Shown here: piece by piece, positions 55,469-63,927 of the stretch
Layout: each line of letters opens with the position of its first letter
Numbering within the stretch: position 1 is the first letter of the stretch
Assembly (NCBI GenBank): GCA_965227155.1
Contig: OZ245731.1
Coordinates: 4,402,001 to 4,466,000 of the forward strand
Reading direction: 5' to 3'
DNA length: 64,000 bases
Source of the DNA: UBA6059 sp965227155
Lineage (GTDB): Bacteria; Bacteroidota; Bacteroidia; Cytophagales; Cyclobacteriaceae
Translations under genes and position numbers: made by a program
The notes under the pieces: model-generated
The model's input: the letters and a program-made list of their open reading frames with translations, nothing else
Told to the model about the DNA's origin: nothing
The model's database searches: none

Positions 55469-56731
55469 TTAATCATTAAAAGTAAACTCGTACGTGGTAC
55501 CCTTATCGCTGGTAGCAACATTGTACTTACCATTTAGATTATTGACGAAAATTTGAACCAAATTACTGCCAAACCCCGTGCCTTCCGGAGATTGGCCTTT
55601 GTCTTTATCTATCCCCTTTCCGGTATCTCCAAAGATTAACCTAAACTGCCCATCGCCTTTTTTCGCTTTTATAAATATTTCACCTGATGATTTAAAGGCA
55701 TATTTCACACTGTTGGTGAACAACTCATTGATGATCAGCCCAAGATTTACAGCTTGTTGATTGTCGATAATGAGCGATGGATCGATTGCTGTAGTCACTG
55801 TAATTGAAGCTTCTTTCGAAATATAGGTCTCACGCAAATAATTGGTAAGCCGCTCGATATAATCAGCCATACTGATAGATGCTTCATGCTTATTCATGAG
55901 CAGTATTTCATGTACTTTGCTCATGTTTTTGATCCGAGTGCCAATCGCATCAAGATATGGCCTATCCTCTTCCCTCAATTTGCCCTGATTGAGATAGATC
56001 ATGCTATGAATGAGCTGCAGGTTATTCTTCACCCTATGGTGCATTTCTGAAAATAACTTTTCATTGGCCTCCAAACTACGTTTTAAATCTTCCTCAGCCT
56101 TTGCTCTTAAAGCGACTTCAAGCGTAAGCGTAGCATTAGTGTTTTGGAGTTCTGATGTCTTTTCTTCAATAATTTCCTCAAGCTGCCATGGACTCTTTAG
56201 CTTGAAAAGCGAGGGTATTTTATACACCAATACGATTAATGTAGTAATAGAAATGGCTGCTGTGAATGATTTAAATATGGCATTGAGGTTATATAAGGGT
56301 ATCCAAAAAATAACCCCATCAATAAGGTGGGTAATACCGCAGAAAAATATGAAAAAAGAAAACAACCAAAGCAAGTTGCTAAAAGGCAGTTGTTTGGGCT
56401 TCTTATGAATGAGGTAATATAAAATGACAATAGGTATACCAAAATAAGCTAGAAAGGTGAGGAAATCCGAGAGTATATACAACCAGGCAAACCAGGGATT
56501 CCAATTGCCACATTGCCACCTGGGAGGCCAGTTAGACTTTTCTAAGATAGTACCCAACTGTGGACTATCTACAAATGTATCGCCCCCAACTGAATGATGT
56601 ACGGCACAGGTAGCAATATCGCAGCTATCCAGAGGGTTGCTCAGCGTAGTTGCCAAATACTGCCCGGACAAAGCCAATAAAAGCAGCACAGAGGCAAAAA
56701 TGATGAAAGATAAAAACCATTTTTTCATCAA
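55469..56731 (-). CDS. Ethylene-receptor-like histidine kinase (EBD + HisKA_2)
   Basis: 420 residues. After an N-terminal helix (5-26) and a 55-residue outer segment comes a three-helix membrane domain (about 80-170) that reads like the ethylene-binding domain of ETR1 and Synechocystis SynEtr1: LSDFLTFLAYFGIP with Asp89 and Tyr96, and FCGITHLI with the Cu-binding pair Cys131 and His135. The order Asp-x6-Tyr ... Cys-x3-His is the receptor pattern (ETR1 D25, Y32, C65, H69). A coiled coil (185-228) links to a HisKA_2 domain with His231/His232 in EMHHRVKNNLQLI and a HATPase with NELFTNSVKYAF and GTGFGSNLV. Fusion to a HisKA_2 kinase is the bacterial form. No GAF domain is present. Adjacent BLUF gene downstream; no response regulator nearby. 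Confidence 0.88.
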   Translation of the reverse strand: MMKKWFLSFIIFASVLLLLALSGQYLATTLSNPLDSCDIATCAVHHSVGGDTFVDSPQLGTILEKSNWPPRWQCGNWNPWFAWLYILSDFLTFLAYFGIPIVILYYLIHKKPKQLPFSNLLWLFSFFIFFCGITHLIDGVIFWIPLYNLNAIFKSFTAAISITTLIVLVYKIPSLFKLKSPWQLEEIIEEKTSELQNTNATLTLEVALRAKAEEDLKRSLEANEKLFSEMHHRVKNNLQLIHSMIYLNQGKLREEDRPYLDAIGTRIKNMSKVHEILLMNKHEASISMADYIERLTNYLRETYISKEASITVTTAIDPSLIIDNQQAVNLGLIINELFTNSVKYAFKSSGEIFIKAKKGDGQFRLIFGDTGKGIDKDKGQSPEGTGFGSNLVQIFVNNLNGKYNVATSDKGTTYEFTFND

Positions 56732-56773
56732 ATTATTGATTTAAATGCATAACCGAAACTATGGAATGAAGAT

Positions 56774-56830
56774 GTCCACTTTCTATCTTATCAGACTTGA
56801 AGGATGTATAGAGATTTAGGGTAAGTGGAC
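56774..56830. promoter_or_regulatory. Spaced inverted repeat upstream of the EBD kinase gene
   Basis: GTCCACTT (56774-56781) and AAGTGGAC (56823-56830), perfect arms 41 bases apart, in the 5' region of the kinase gene. Could be two operator halves. The remaining 56831-56968 stretch shows no gene. Confidence 0.3.
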
Positions 56831-56968
56831 TAAAATTTCTATTGCATAGCTAATTGAATATAATGTCAAGTAATACATAATTCTGATCCTTTCCAAGTTA
56901 CTATTTATGGGTAGTCCTAAAATAATGCAAGCCTGACTAATTATTATCTAAGCTAATTTCTACTGAAG

Positions 56969-57988
56969 TTAAATAATATTCACCTCGGGATTTAATAATA
57001 CGCCAAACTTTTCTTTTACGGATTTTTGGATTTCCTTGGCTAATGCAAGTATGTCCTGTCCTTTTCCTCCTCCATAGTTTACCAGTACTAGCGGTTGCCT
57101 TTGATGGACGCCTATCTGCCCTGATCTGTAGCCTTTCCATCCTGCCTGCTCAATTAGCCATGCAGCTGGTATTTTAATCTCATCCTCACTTACCGGATAG
57201 CCGGGTACATTGGAAAATTCACTTTTGATGGACGCATGTAGACTTTTATGAACCACAGGATTTTTGAAAAAACTACCCGAATTACCTATTTCTGCAGGGT
57301 CAGGAAGCTTTGATTGGCGAATGGATATCACAGCTTCTGCAATAGCCCTGATGCTCAGCTCTTGCACACCCATCTCAGATAACGTATCGGCTATAGCACC
57401 ATAACTTGTGTTGTAATTTGGTTGCTTATTGAGTTGAAAAATGACCGAAGTAATGACATACTTGTCTTTCAGTTCTTTTTTAAAAACGCTTTCTCGGTAT
57501 CCAAAAGCGCATTCTGCCTTATCAAACACGCGTAAGCTGCCATTACTTAAGTCAACTGCCTCTAGGGAATGAAAAACCTCCTTGATCTCTACACCATAAG
57601 CACCAATATTTTGCATAGGCGCCGCCCCTACCGTACCGGGAATAAGCGCCAGGTTTTCTACACCAGCCCAGTGATGATCAAGCGCATACATTACAAACTC
57701 GTGCCAATTTTCACCGGCACCAACTTTTACCCTCACATAGGCTCCAGTTTCTTCTACTACCTCAATACCCTTTATACCATTTTTGAGTACAAGTCCGTCA
57801 AAATCTTTTGTTAAAAGAATATTGGATCCACCCCCTAGTACCAAAAATGGCCGATCGGCTATGCTCCCTTCTTTTACCAATGAAATCAGATCTTGAGTCG
57901 TGGTAATCTCACAAAAATTTGATGCCTTCTGGTCAATGCCAAAGGTATTGTAGGGTTTTAAGGATACGTTTTTAAGAAATTGAATCAA
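56969..57988 (-). CDS. murB: UDP-N-acetylenolpyruvoylglucosamine reductase
   Basis: 339 residues. FAD-binding FLVLGGGSNILLT, the substrate-site motif YRESVFKKELKDKY, the catalytic Ser in GNSGSFFKNPVV and the C-terminal LLNPEVNII with the catalytic Glu identify type I MurB. It reduces UDP-GlcNAc-enolpyruvate to UDP-MurNAc with NADPH in peptidoglycan synthesis, in the cytoplasm. It overlaps the symporter gene by 4 bases and so is translated in the yebC-symporter-murB run. Confidence 0.95.
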   Translation of the reverse strand: MIQFLKNVSLKPYNTFGIDQKASNFCEITTTQDLISLVKEGSIADRPFLVLGGGSNILLTKDFDGLVLKNGIKGIEVVEETGAYVRVKVGAGENWHEFVMYALDHHWAGVENLALIPGTVGAAPMQNIGAYGVEIKEVFHSLEAVDLSNGSLRVFDKAECAFGYRESVFKKELKDKYVITSVIFQLNKQPNYNTSYGAIADTLSEMGVQELSIRAIAEAVISIRQSKLPDPAEIGNSGSFFKNPVVHKSLHASIKSEFSNVPGYPVSEDEIKIPAAWLIEQAGWKGYRSGQIGVHQRQPLVLVNYGGGKGQDILALAKEIQKSVKEKFGVLLNPEVNII

Positions 57989-59724
57989 TGATCAAATATT
58001 TTAACTTTTCTGGCACCAAACCGAAGTATGAAAAATGCTGTAATGCTAGTGAAGCCATAAACCAATGCCATGACTAGATCTCCAAACAAAATACTACCTA
58101 CTACAAACAATAAGCAATAAGCCATTACAATAGCACTCAGCCAGCAAAGAATAAGCATACCGATTTCCCCGTTGTGGCTTTCACCATTGATAAAAGGCTT
58201 CCAATTTCCTCTGGGCTTAATCCTACTATAAAAGCATTGCAAGGTTTCATTATCCACAGGTTTTGTAAGGTAAGTGATCAGTAACCAGCTGATTGTCGTG
58301 AAAGCAACCGTGAAGAAAAATGAATTAGGGAAAGACCATTCAAATACGTATCGCCCCAGGGAATAGCCCACGAATGGTGCTATGGTAGCCGCAATTTCAC
58401 TCCAGGCATTGATGCGCCACCAATACCAGCGCAAAATAAGCACAAGACCCAGGCCCGCTCCGCATTCCATTAAAAATTGCCAAACAGCCGATATACTGGT
58501 GATCTGAGAAGTGGCAAAGAGCGCAATGAGCATCACCAGCAAAGTACCTACCCTTGAGGCCAATACATAAGATTTATTATCACCGTCTTTGTGAATATAT
58601 CTTTTGTACAGATCATTGATAAGATAGCTGGTGCCCCAATTCAGCTGTGTAGAAATCGTACTCATATACGCAGCAAAAAATGCTACCAAAAGCAACCCCT
58701 TTAGTCCATCTGGCAAGAAATCTTTCATGGCCATTACATATCCCAGCTTTTGATCATCAGCAGTAAGATTTGGGTAAAGCACCAGTGCTGCTAATGCCAC
58801 TAGTATCCATGGCCAGGGTCTGATACAATAATGGGCGATTTGAAAAAACAATGTGGCATAGACTGCATGCTTTTCATTTTTGGTACTCATCATGCGCTGT
58901 GCTATGTAGCCACCACCACCGGGCTCATTGCCTGGGTACCAGCTAGCCCACCATTGGATCCCCACAAAAGCAAAAAAGCTCCCAAACCCTAAGGTTAATT
59001 GCTGGAGTGTACTGCCATCAGCAGTAATGACAGGAAAGAAACTAAATGTGGAGGCCGGTAACTTGGCCTGCAATCCACTAATACCGCCTACCGCATCAGC
59101 ATTCAAAACCAGTACAGCCAATGTAATACTGCCAACCATGGCTATTATAAATTGTATTACATCGGTAAAAGCCACTCCCAAAAGCCCCGAGGTAGCTGAA
59201 TAGATGAAAACCACAGTCATGCAAAGGGCCACATACCATAGCAGTTGGTCTTCAGGTATGCCAAAGAAAACTTCAAGCAATGACATCAGGGCAACATTGA
59301 CCCATCCCATCACCAGCGCGTTCATAAATAGCCCAAAATATACGGCTCTGAATCCTCTCAGTAAACTTGCAGATTTTCCGGAATACCGTATTTCAATAAA
59401 CTCAAGATCGGTAAGCACATTGGCCCTTCTCCAGTATTTAGCGAAGAAGAAGGTGGTAAGCATTCCGCCTGCCAGCATATTCCACCAAAGCCAGTTTCCT
59501 GCTATGCCATTTTGAGCGACCAATTCCGTAACGGCCAGGGGTGTATCTGCTGCAAAAGTAGTGGCCACCATTGAGGTGCCTGCTATCCACCATGGCAGGT
59601 TTCTACCCCCAAGAAAAAAATGCTCTATGCTTAAACCGGCTTTGTTTCTAAAGGACAGACCAATCCCTATGAAAAGGATAGTGAAAAATGCTATGATGAA
59701 ATAATCGAGTCCGGATAGCGCCAT
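57985..59724 (-). CDS. Sodium:solute symporter (SSS) family transporter
   Basis: 579 residues with about 13-14 membrane helices. SSS features: LSIEHFFLGGRNLPWWIAGT at the N-terminus and the Na-site region GYIAQRMMSTKNEKHA; NWGTSYLINDLYKRYI later. Similar to the sialic-acid/proline/unknown-solute group in Bacteroidota; the substrate cannot be named. It is between yebC (20 bases upstream) and murB (4-base overlap). Confidence 0.9.
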   Translation of the reverse strand: MALSGLDYFIIAFFTILFIGIGLSFRNKAGLSIEHFFLGGRNLPWWIAGTSMVATTFAADTPLAVTELVAQNGIAGNWLWWNMLAGGMLTTFFFAKYWRRANVLTDLEFIEIRYSGKSASLLRGFRAVYFGLFMNALVMGWVNVALMSLLEVFFGIPEDQLLWYVALCMTVVFIYSATSGLLGVAFTDVIQFIIAMVGSITLAVLVLNADAVGGISGLQAKLPASTFSFFPVITADGSTLQQLTLGFGSFFAFVGIQWWASWYPGNEPGGGGYIAQRMMSTKNEKHAVYATLFFQIAHYCIRPWPWILVALAALVLYPNLTADDQKLGYVMAMKDFLPDGLKGLLLVAFFAAYMSTISTQLNWGTSYLINDLYKRYIHKDGDNKSYVLASRVGTLLVMLIALFATSQITSISAVWQFLMECGAGLGLVLILRWYWWRINAWSEIAATIAPFVGYSLGRYVFEWSFPNSFFFTVAFTTISWLLITYLTKPVDNETLQCFYSRIKPRGNWKPFINGESHNGEIGMLILCWLSAIVMAYCLLFVVGSILFGDLVMALVYGFTSITAFFILRFGARKVKIFDH

Positions 59725-59744
59725 GTCAGCAAATATGCCTAAAC

Positions 59745-60455
59745 CTAGGCAATATTGGTGTACACTGCCTGAACATCATCGTCATCTTCTATTTTGTCCA
59801 GGAGCTTCTCAATTTCTTCCAACTGCTCATCATTAAATTCGATAGGGCTATTGGAAATCCTTCTGAGGTTTGCTTTGTCTATGGGTAAATTGAGGTCTTC
59901 CAATGCTTTCGATAGATCGCCAAAGCTGGTATAGTCACCATAGATGTAGAGTTTGTCTTCATTCTCCTGAATCTCCTCCATACCGGCATCAATAAGCTCC
60001 AACTCCAACTCCTCTCTGTCCATACCCTCGGGCTTATCCAAAACAAATACGGCCTTTCTGTCAAACATGAATTCCAGAGAGCCATTAGGCACCATCGATC
60101 CACCGGATTTATTGAAATAGGATTTCACATTGGCCACGGTTCGGGTGGTATTATCAGTAGCACATTCCACGAATACTAGCACCCCATGTGGTCCTTTACC
60201 CTCGTAAGTGACTTCTGTATATTCACTGGCATCTTTACCTTCAGCACGTTTAATAGCAGCCTCAATATTATCCTTGGGCATATTTTCGGCCTTGGCATTT
60301 TGTATAGCCGTCCGTAATTTGGGGTTCATCTCAGGGTCTGCCCCACCTTCCTTGGCTGCTACAGTAATGGCTTTGGCCAGCTTGGGAAAAATCTTGGACA
60401 TTTTATCCCATCTTTTCTCTTTGGCGGCTCGTCTATATTCAAATGCTCTTCCCAT
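59745..60455 (-). CDS. yebC: YebC/PmpR-family DNA-binding / translation-associated protein
   Basis: 236 residues with the family start GRAFEYRRAAKEKRWDKMSK, then KEGGADPEMNPKLRTAIQNA, the YEGKGPHGVLVFVECATDN motif and the C-terminal tail with KLLDKIEDDDDVQAVYTNI. YebC proteins are described both as transcription regulators and as ribosome-linked factors that relieve polyproline stalling. First gene of a minus-strand run with the symporter and murB. Confidence 0.93.
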   Translation of the reverse strand: MGRAFEYRRAAKEKRWDKMSKIFPKLAKAITVAAKEGGADPEMNPKLRTAIQNAKAENMPKDNIEAAIKRAEGKDASEYTEVTYEGKGPHGVLVFVECATDNTTRTVANVKSYFNKSGGSMVPNGSLEFMFDRKAVFVLDKPEGMDREELELELIDAGMEEIQENEDKLYIYGDYTSFGDLSKALEDLNLPIDKANLRRISNSPIEFNDEQLEEIEKLLDKIEDDDDVQAVYTNIA

Positions 60456-60525
60456 ATTTCAAAATTTTGGCAAAAATATACAGACTCTTGAGATTCCGGC
60501 AATCCAACAGAACATTGAAAAATAA

Positions 60526-60606
60526 AAGACTGATAAAATCAAGCTGGTCTGGACAGATTATTAAATCTCTCTAATCTTTGAGCCCTGATGCTGACCTATC
60601 AGTCTT
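60526..60606. repeat. 10-bp inverted repeat enclosing smaller hairpin (intergenic)
   Basis: AAGACTGATA (60526-60535) and TATCAGTCTT (60597-60606) are perfect arms 61 bases apart. Inside are AGATT-ATTA-AATCT and smaller complementary pieces, so the 80 bases could fold as one branched RNA. It lies between yebC and the 97-residue gene; it may end that gene's transcript or be a leader of yebC. Confidence 0.35.
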
Positions 60607-60623
60607 CCGTTTAAGGGTTAATG

Positions 60624-60917
60624 CTATACTATGACTTCAATAATAGCACGAACAGGAATGAGCACATTGTTCTTTAGCATGATATTGTTTTCTGTCGCTC
60701 CCCAGATCGTAGCTTCTGTTTCAAAAACCTCGTTTTGTGCATTTTTAAAGATGATCTTCACACCTACTTTGTAGTTGTTGCCGAGCATCATGCCCCTTTG
60801 AATGTTGTGCCAGCGATCTTCCTTTTTGCTGATATCTTCATCCTGAAGCACATCATTTTTACCAAACTTTAAATTTTTGATATCTAGTTTGTCAATTTTT
60901 ACAATTGTAGTTTCCAT
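60624..60917 (-). CDS. Hypothetical protein, 97 aa
   Basis: 97 residues, soluble, unrecognised. It begins METTIVKIDKLDIKNLKFGK and ends NNIMLKNNVLIPVRAIIEVI; the alternating pattern suggests a small beta-rich barrel. WHNIQRGMMLGNNYKVGVKI shares a look with small OB/Sm-like proteins in Bacteroidota, but this is only a shape impression. Single gene with its own upstream region. Confidence 0.65.
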   Translation of the reverse strand: METTIVKIDKLDIKNLKFGKNDVLQDEDISKKEDRWHNIQRGMMLGNNYKVGVKIIFKNAQNEVFETEATIWGATENNIMLKNNVLIPVRAIIEVIV

Positions 60918-60981
60918 GGTTGAATTTTTATTGGTTTATAAGCATTGCCAGGTAGGTAGGCTTATCATTACCATGAAACAT

Positions 60982-61281
60982 TCAATCGTAGATGATGCTA
61001 CTGCAATAGAGACGATAAAGTGGTAAACTCTTACTAATTAAGGCACCGAAACCATTGGGTTCCAGCAACGAAGATTCTAATAAATCATTAGGTTTGTTAT
61101 TACGCTTAGTGACAAGTTTTCGCTTAAAAACAGCTTCCACCCGATTGGGTTGCAAAGCAATTTCTTCAATGTATTCCAGCTTTTCAATCGGTGCTTCTAC
61201 AGCCTCATGAGAAGGCCCGGCAATAAATATAAAACCCAGGAATAATGGGAAAAGCTTCTTTGAGAGAATCAATGTATTCAT
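60982..61281 (-). CDS. Small secreted hypothetical protein
   Basis: The start at 61281 (MNTLILSKKLFPLFLGFIFI) gives a signal-like N-terminus and 99 residues; 61308 would add 9. The mature part (EAPIEKLEYIEEIALQPNRV, VFKRKLVTKRNNKPNDLLES) is not recognised. A membrane segment at 8-22 is the only clear feature. The hairpin terminator at 61349 ends the transcript before it, so it has its own promoter. Confidence 0.5.
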   Translation of the reverse strand: MNTLILSKKLFPLFLGFIFIAGPSHEAVEAPIEKLEYIEEIALQPNRVEAVFKRKLVTKRNNKPNDLLESSLLEPNGFGALISKSLPLYRLYCSSIIYD

Positions 61282-61348
61282 TCCGATTAGTGCTAACAGC
61301 ATTGCCAAAGCAATACTCTAATATAAATATTTTTCTAAATACATAAAA

Positions 61349-61372
61349 AAACCCAACCATATGGCTGGGTTT
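61349..61372 (-). terminator. Rho-independent terminator
   Basis: Arms AAACCCAACCAT and ATGGCTGGGTTT (12 bp, one mismatch, no loop bases) followed on the minus strand by a run of six T. A typical intrinsic terminator for minus-strand transcripts, placed 38 bases after the stop of the 32-residue lipoprotein gene. Confidence 0.8.
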
Positions 61373-61409
61373 TGGTGAACAAAACAGGAATAAAAAACTC
61401 AGTCTACTA

Positions 61410-61508
61410 CTATGCAATTTCCATTTCTACCACATTACATTGTTCATCTTTGGCCTTAGCGCATCCGTACGTTACCACGATTAAAATACTACCTAGTATG
61501 AACTTCAT
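61410..61508 (-). CDS. 32-residue lipoprotein
   Basis: ATG 61508 to TAG 61410 encodes 32 residues: MKFILGSILIVVTYGCAKAK, then an acidic end with a second Cys (DEQCNVVEMEIA). The helix ends in a lipobox (VTYGC), so Cys16 would be lipidated and the mature peptide would have 17 residues. A strong terminator follows at 61349-61372, which supports a real short transcript. It resembles small lipopeptides such as entericidins in size only. Function unknown. Confidence 0.6.
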   Translation of the reverse strand: MKFILGSILIVVTYGCAKAKDEQCNVVEMEIA

Positions 61509-61612
61509 TCTTCAAATCATTTCACCAAAGACCCGCTAACCATATTGAAGGTTGGAATAAATGATTTAATTTCAAAAATTCCTTAATGAGTCAAAACTAA
61601 AAACTGAGAAGT

Positions 61613-62767
61613 GTGGGTAATCAGTATGATGTAATAGTGGTAGGCACAGGTCCGGCAGGCAGCTTAGCGGCTTATTTCCTGGCAAAGGCTGGCATTAAAA
61701 CTGCGATAGTAGAAAAGGAAAAATTACCCAGGCACAAAACCTGTGGAGGTGGATTGGTGTACAAGGTGCATAAGATTTTACCTTTCAGTTTTGAAAAAAC
61801 TGTGCATCGGTATTTCGATGAGGTGGACATTAGCTTCATAAATGAAGGTGAGAATTATAGCGTAAAGCGCGATTTCCCCATCATATCAATGACAATGCGG
61901 GACAGCTTTGATCATCTCATCACCCAGCAGGCGCAATCAGAAGGTGCCCAATTGCTCGAAGAAACTACTGTGAAATCGCTCAATTGGAACAATAATTTAA
62001 TTGAGCTAAATACAAATACAGGCGTACTAAGATCACACCTGGTGATAGCGGCAGATGGTGTACTGGGACCTACCGCAAAAATGGCCGGTTGGCACGATGG
62101 CCGACACCTGATTCCTGCTGTAGAATGCGAGGTTTTTGTAGATGACAAAACCTATGAAAACCTCGATCGTGTGCGTTTCGATATTGATGCTATGGAGTCA
62201 GGCTACGGCTGGGTTTTTCCTAAAGCAGACCATCTTTCAATAGGCGTGGCATCAACCAAACGAGGAAAATATGACCTTAAAAAAATCACCAACGACTATA
62301 AAGCAAAACTAGGAATCAAAAATTCCATTCAGGAAAAGTGGTTTGGTTTTCAAATACCTCTTTCAACAAGGGATAAAGTTCTCGCTAAAGACCAGGTTAT
62401 TTTATTGGGTGATGCCGCCGGGCTGGCTGACCCGGTTACAGCAGAAGGCATTTCAAACGCTTTGTTGTCTGGAAAAATAGCCGCTGAGTCCATTATTGAT
62501 GCCAATTGTGATCCCAACAAATCGCAGGCTGCATACAATATCAATATTCAAAAGAAGATGGTTAGTCACCTTAATACAGCTTCTTTATTGGCTGAAGTGT
62601 TGTACAACAAACAATGGTTCAGGAGTCATCTGGTGAAAAACTACGGCCAAAAGATGTGCGAAGGGCTGACAGATGTCTTCACCGGGGATCGAAATTACCC
62701 TGATAATATCAAGAAAAAGCTGGTTGAGTTCGCCGGAAGAAACCTTAAGCAGAAATTAGCGCTCTGA
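61613..62767 (+). CDS. Geranylgeranyl reductase-family flavoprotein
   Basis: 384 residues from GTG 61613. FAD motif DVIVVGTGPAGSLAAYFLA; then EKEKLPRHKTCGGGL, which is the reductase-family signature; the GWVFPKADHLSIGVAS segment; and LGDAAGLADPVTAEGISNAL, the second FAD contact. The family reduces isoprenoid double bonds of lipids, quinones or chlorophyll side chains using NADPH. Archaeal and plant members act on geranylgeranyl groups; the bacterial substrate here is unknown. It overlaps the next gene by 1 base (TGATG). Confidence 0.88.
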   Translation: MGNQYDVIVVGTGPAGSLAAYFLAKAGIKTAIVEKEKLPRHKTCGGGLVYKVHKILPFSFEKTVHRYFDEVDISFINEGENYSVKRDFPIISMTMRDSFDHLITQQAQSEGAQLLEETTVKSLNWNNNLIELNTNTGVLRSHLVIAADGVLGPTAKMAGWHDGRHLIPAVECEVFVDDKTYENLDRVRFDIDAMESGYGWVFPKADHLSIGVASTKRGKYDLKKITNDYKAKLGIKNSIQEKWFGFQIPLSTRDKVLAKDQVILLGDAAGLADPVTAEGISNALLSGKIAAESIIDANCDPNKSQAAYNINIQKKMVSHLNTASLLAEVLYNKQWFRSHLVKNYGQKMCEGLTDVFTGDRNYPDNIKKKLVEFAGRNLKQKLAL

Positions 62768-63300
62768 TGAATCAAGATCAGTCTTTAATTGTTGAAACCC
62801 GTCTTGAAAAGTTCCAAAGTGACCTCTGGGGAAGGCATTTCCCTATTCCATTAGAAATTGCTGAGCAGTTAATTGAAGGTAAAAACAGAAGGGTAATTTG
62901 CTCTATCAATAACTTACACACCATGCAGGCCGCACTGATGCCCGATAAAGGCAACTGGTTTATTCTGATCAATAAGCCATTATGCAAAAAGTTGGCATTA
63001 GCCCTGGGCGAAAAAGTGACCCTCACCCTTTCTAAAGACCGATCTGACTATGGTATGGAGATGCCTGAGGAGCTACAGGAGCTATTGGCTCAGGATGCTG
63101 AATTTGAGAAGCACTTCGAAAAGCTGACCAAAGGCAAGCAGCGCAGTTTGATTTATATAGTAGCCAAGGTAAAAAGCACCCAAAGCCGGATTAACAAAGC
63201 GCTAGCCATCGCAGAGCACCTCAAGGATTTTGCAGGTGAAATAGACTATAAAGCGTTGAATGAGACTATCAAGCTGTACAACCAAAGGTCGAAATTCTAA
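62767..63300 (+). CDS. YdeI/OmdA-family protein with DUF1905 domain
   Basis: 177 residues. The N-terminal DUF1905 beta-barrel (FQSDLWGRHFPIPLEIAEQL, NLHTMQAALMPDKGNWFILI) is followed by the OmdA (bacteriocin-protection/YdeI) segment MPEELQELLAQDAEFEKHFE and LIYIVAKVKSTQSRINKAL. Function unknown. Translationally coupled to the flavoprotein. Confidence 0.85.
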   Translation: MNQDQSLIVETRLEKFQSDLWGRHFPIPLEIAEQLIEGKNRRVICSINNLHTMQAALMPDKGNWFILINKPLCKKLALALGEKVTLTLSKDRSDYGMEMPEELQELLAQDAEFEKHFEKLTKGKQRSLIYIVAKVKSTQSRINKALAIAEHLKDFAGEIDYKALNETIKLYNQRSKF

Positions 63301-63387
63301 GCTTATTCCTACAAGATAAAATCAGCCTGTTATGTGATAGCCATCATTTAATGTTGTAAGCCAATCAGTGATATTTCCTCTCAAAAA

Positions 63388-63831
63388 ATGCTTCAGCACA
63401 AAGAAATAGAGTCCTTTTTGCAGCAAAAGATCATAGCTGTGGTTGGCGTATCCAAATCAGGTGACCTGCCTGCAAACTACATTTTTGAGAAGTTTAGGGA
63501 TAATAATTATACGGTATATGCTATCAACCCTAATGCACAAACAGTAAATGATACACGATGCTACCCTGACATAAAATCAACTCCTGAAAAACCGGAGGCG
63601 GTTGTATTAGCCAGTACTCCTACAGTAAGTCTTCAGGTTGCCAGACAATGCATTGAATTGGGTATAAAACACATTTGGATGCATAGAGGTATTGGAGCAG
63701 GAAGCTTTGAACCAGAAGCCGAAGAACTATGCAAGGCAAACCAAATCAGCCCTATTGTAAATGGCTGTCCTATGATGTTTGTTGGCAAAGTGGACTTCTT
63801 CCACCGATTTTTGAAGTGGACCAAATCATAA
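63388..63831 (+). CDS. CoA-binding-domain protein
   Basis: 147 residues: one CoA_binding_2 Rossmann domain (IIAVVGVSKSGDLPANYIFE, VYAINPNAQTVNDTRCYPD, HIWMHRGIGAGSFEPEAEEL). The C-terminal NGCPMMFV segment holds a conserved Cys. YccU/HcgN-like small proteins bind CoA or nucleotides; function not known. Confidence 0.88.
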   Translation: MLQHKEIESFLQQKIIAVVGVSKSGDLPANYIFEKFRDNNYTVYAINPNAQTVNDTRCYPDIKSTPEKPEAVVLASTPTVSLQVARQCIELGIKHIWMHRGIGAGSFEPEAEELCKANQISPIVNGCPMMFVGKVDFFHRFLKWTKS

Positions 63832-63927
63832 TTCATTCCGAGGAATTTAGGTTTAATTCAAAAATTAATATTCCGTTTTTGTAGCGCTTTGCTAACTTCA
63901 TATCCAATATCGAAATGTTGAACTCAT

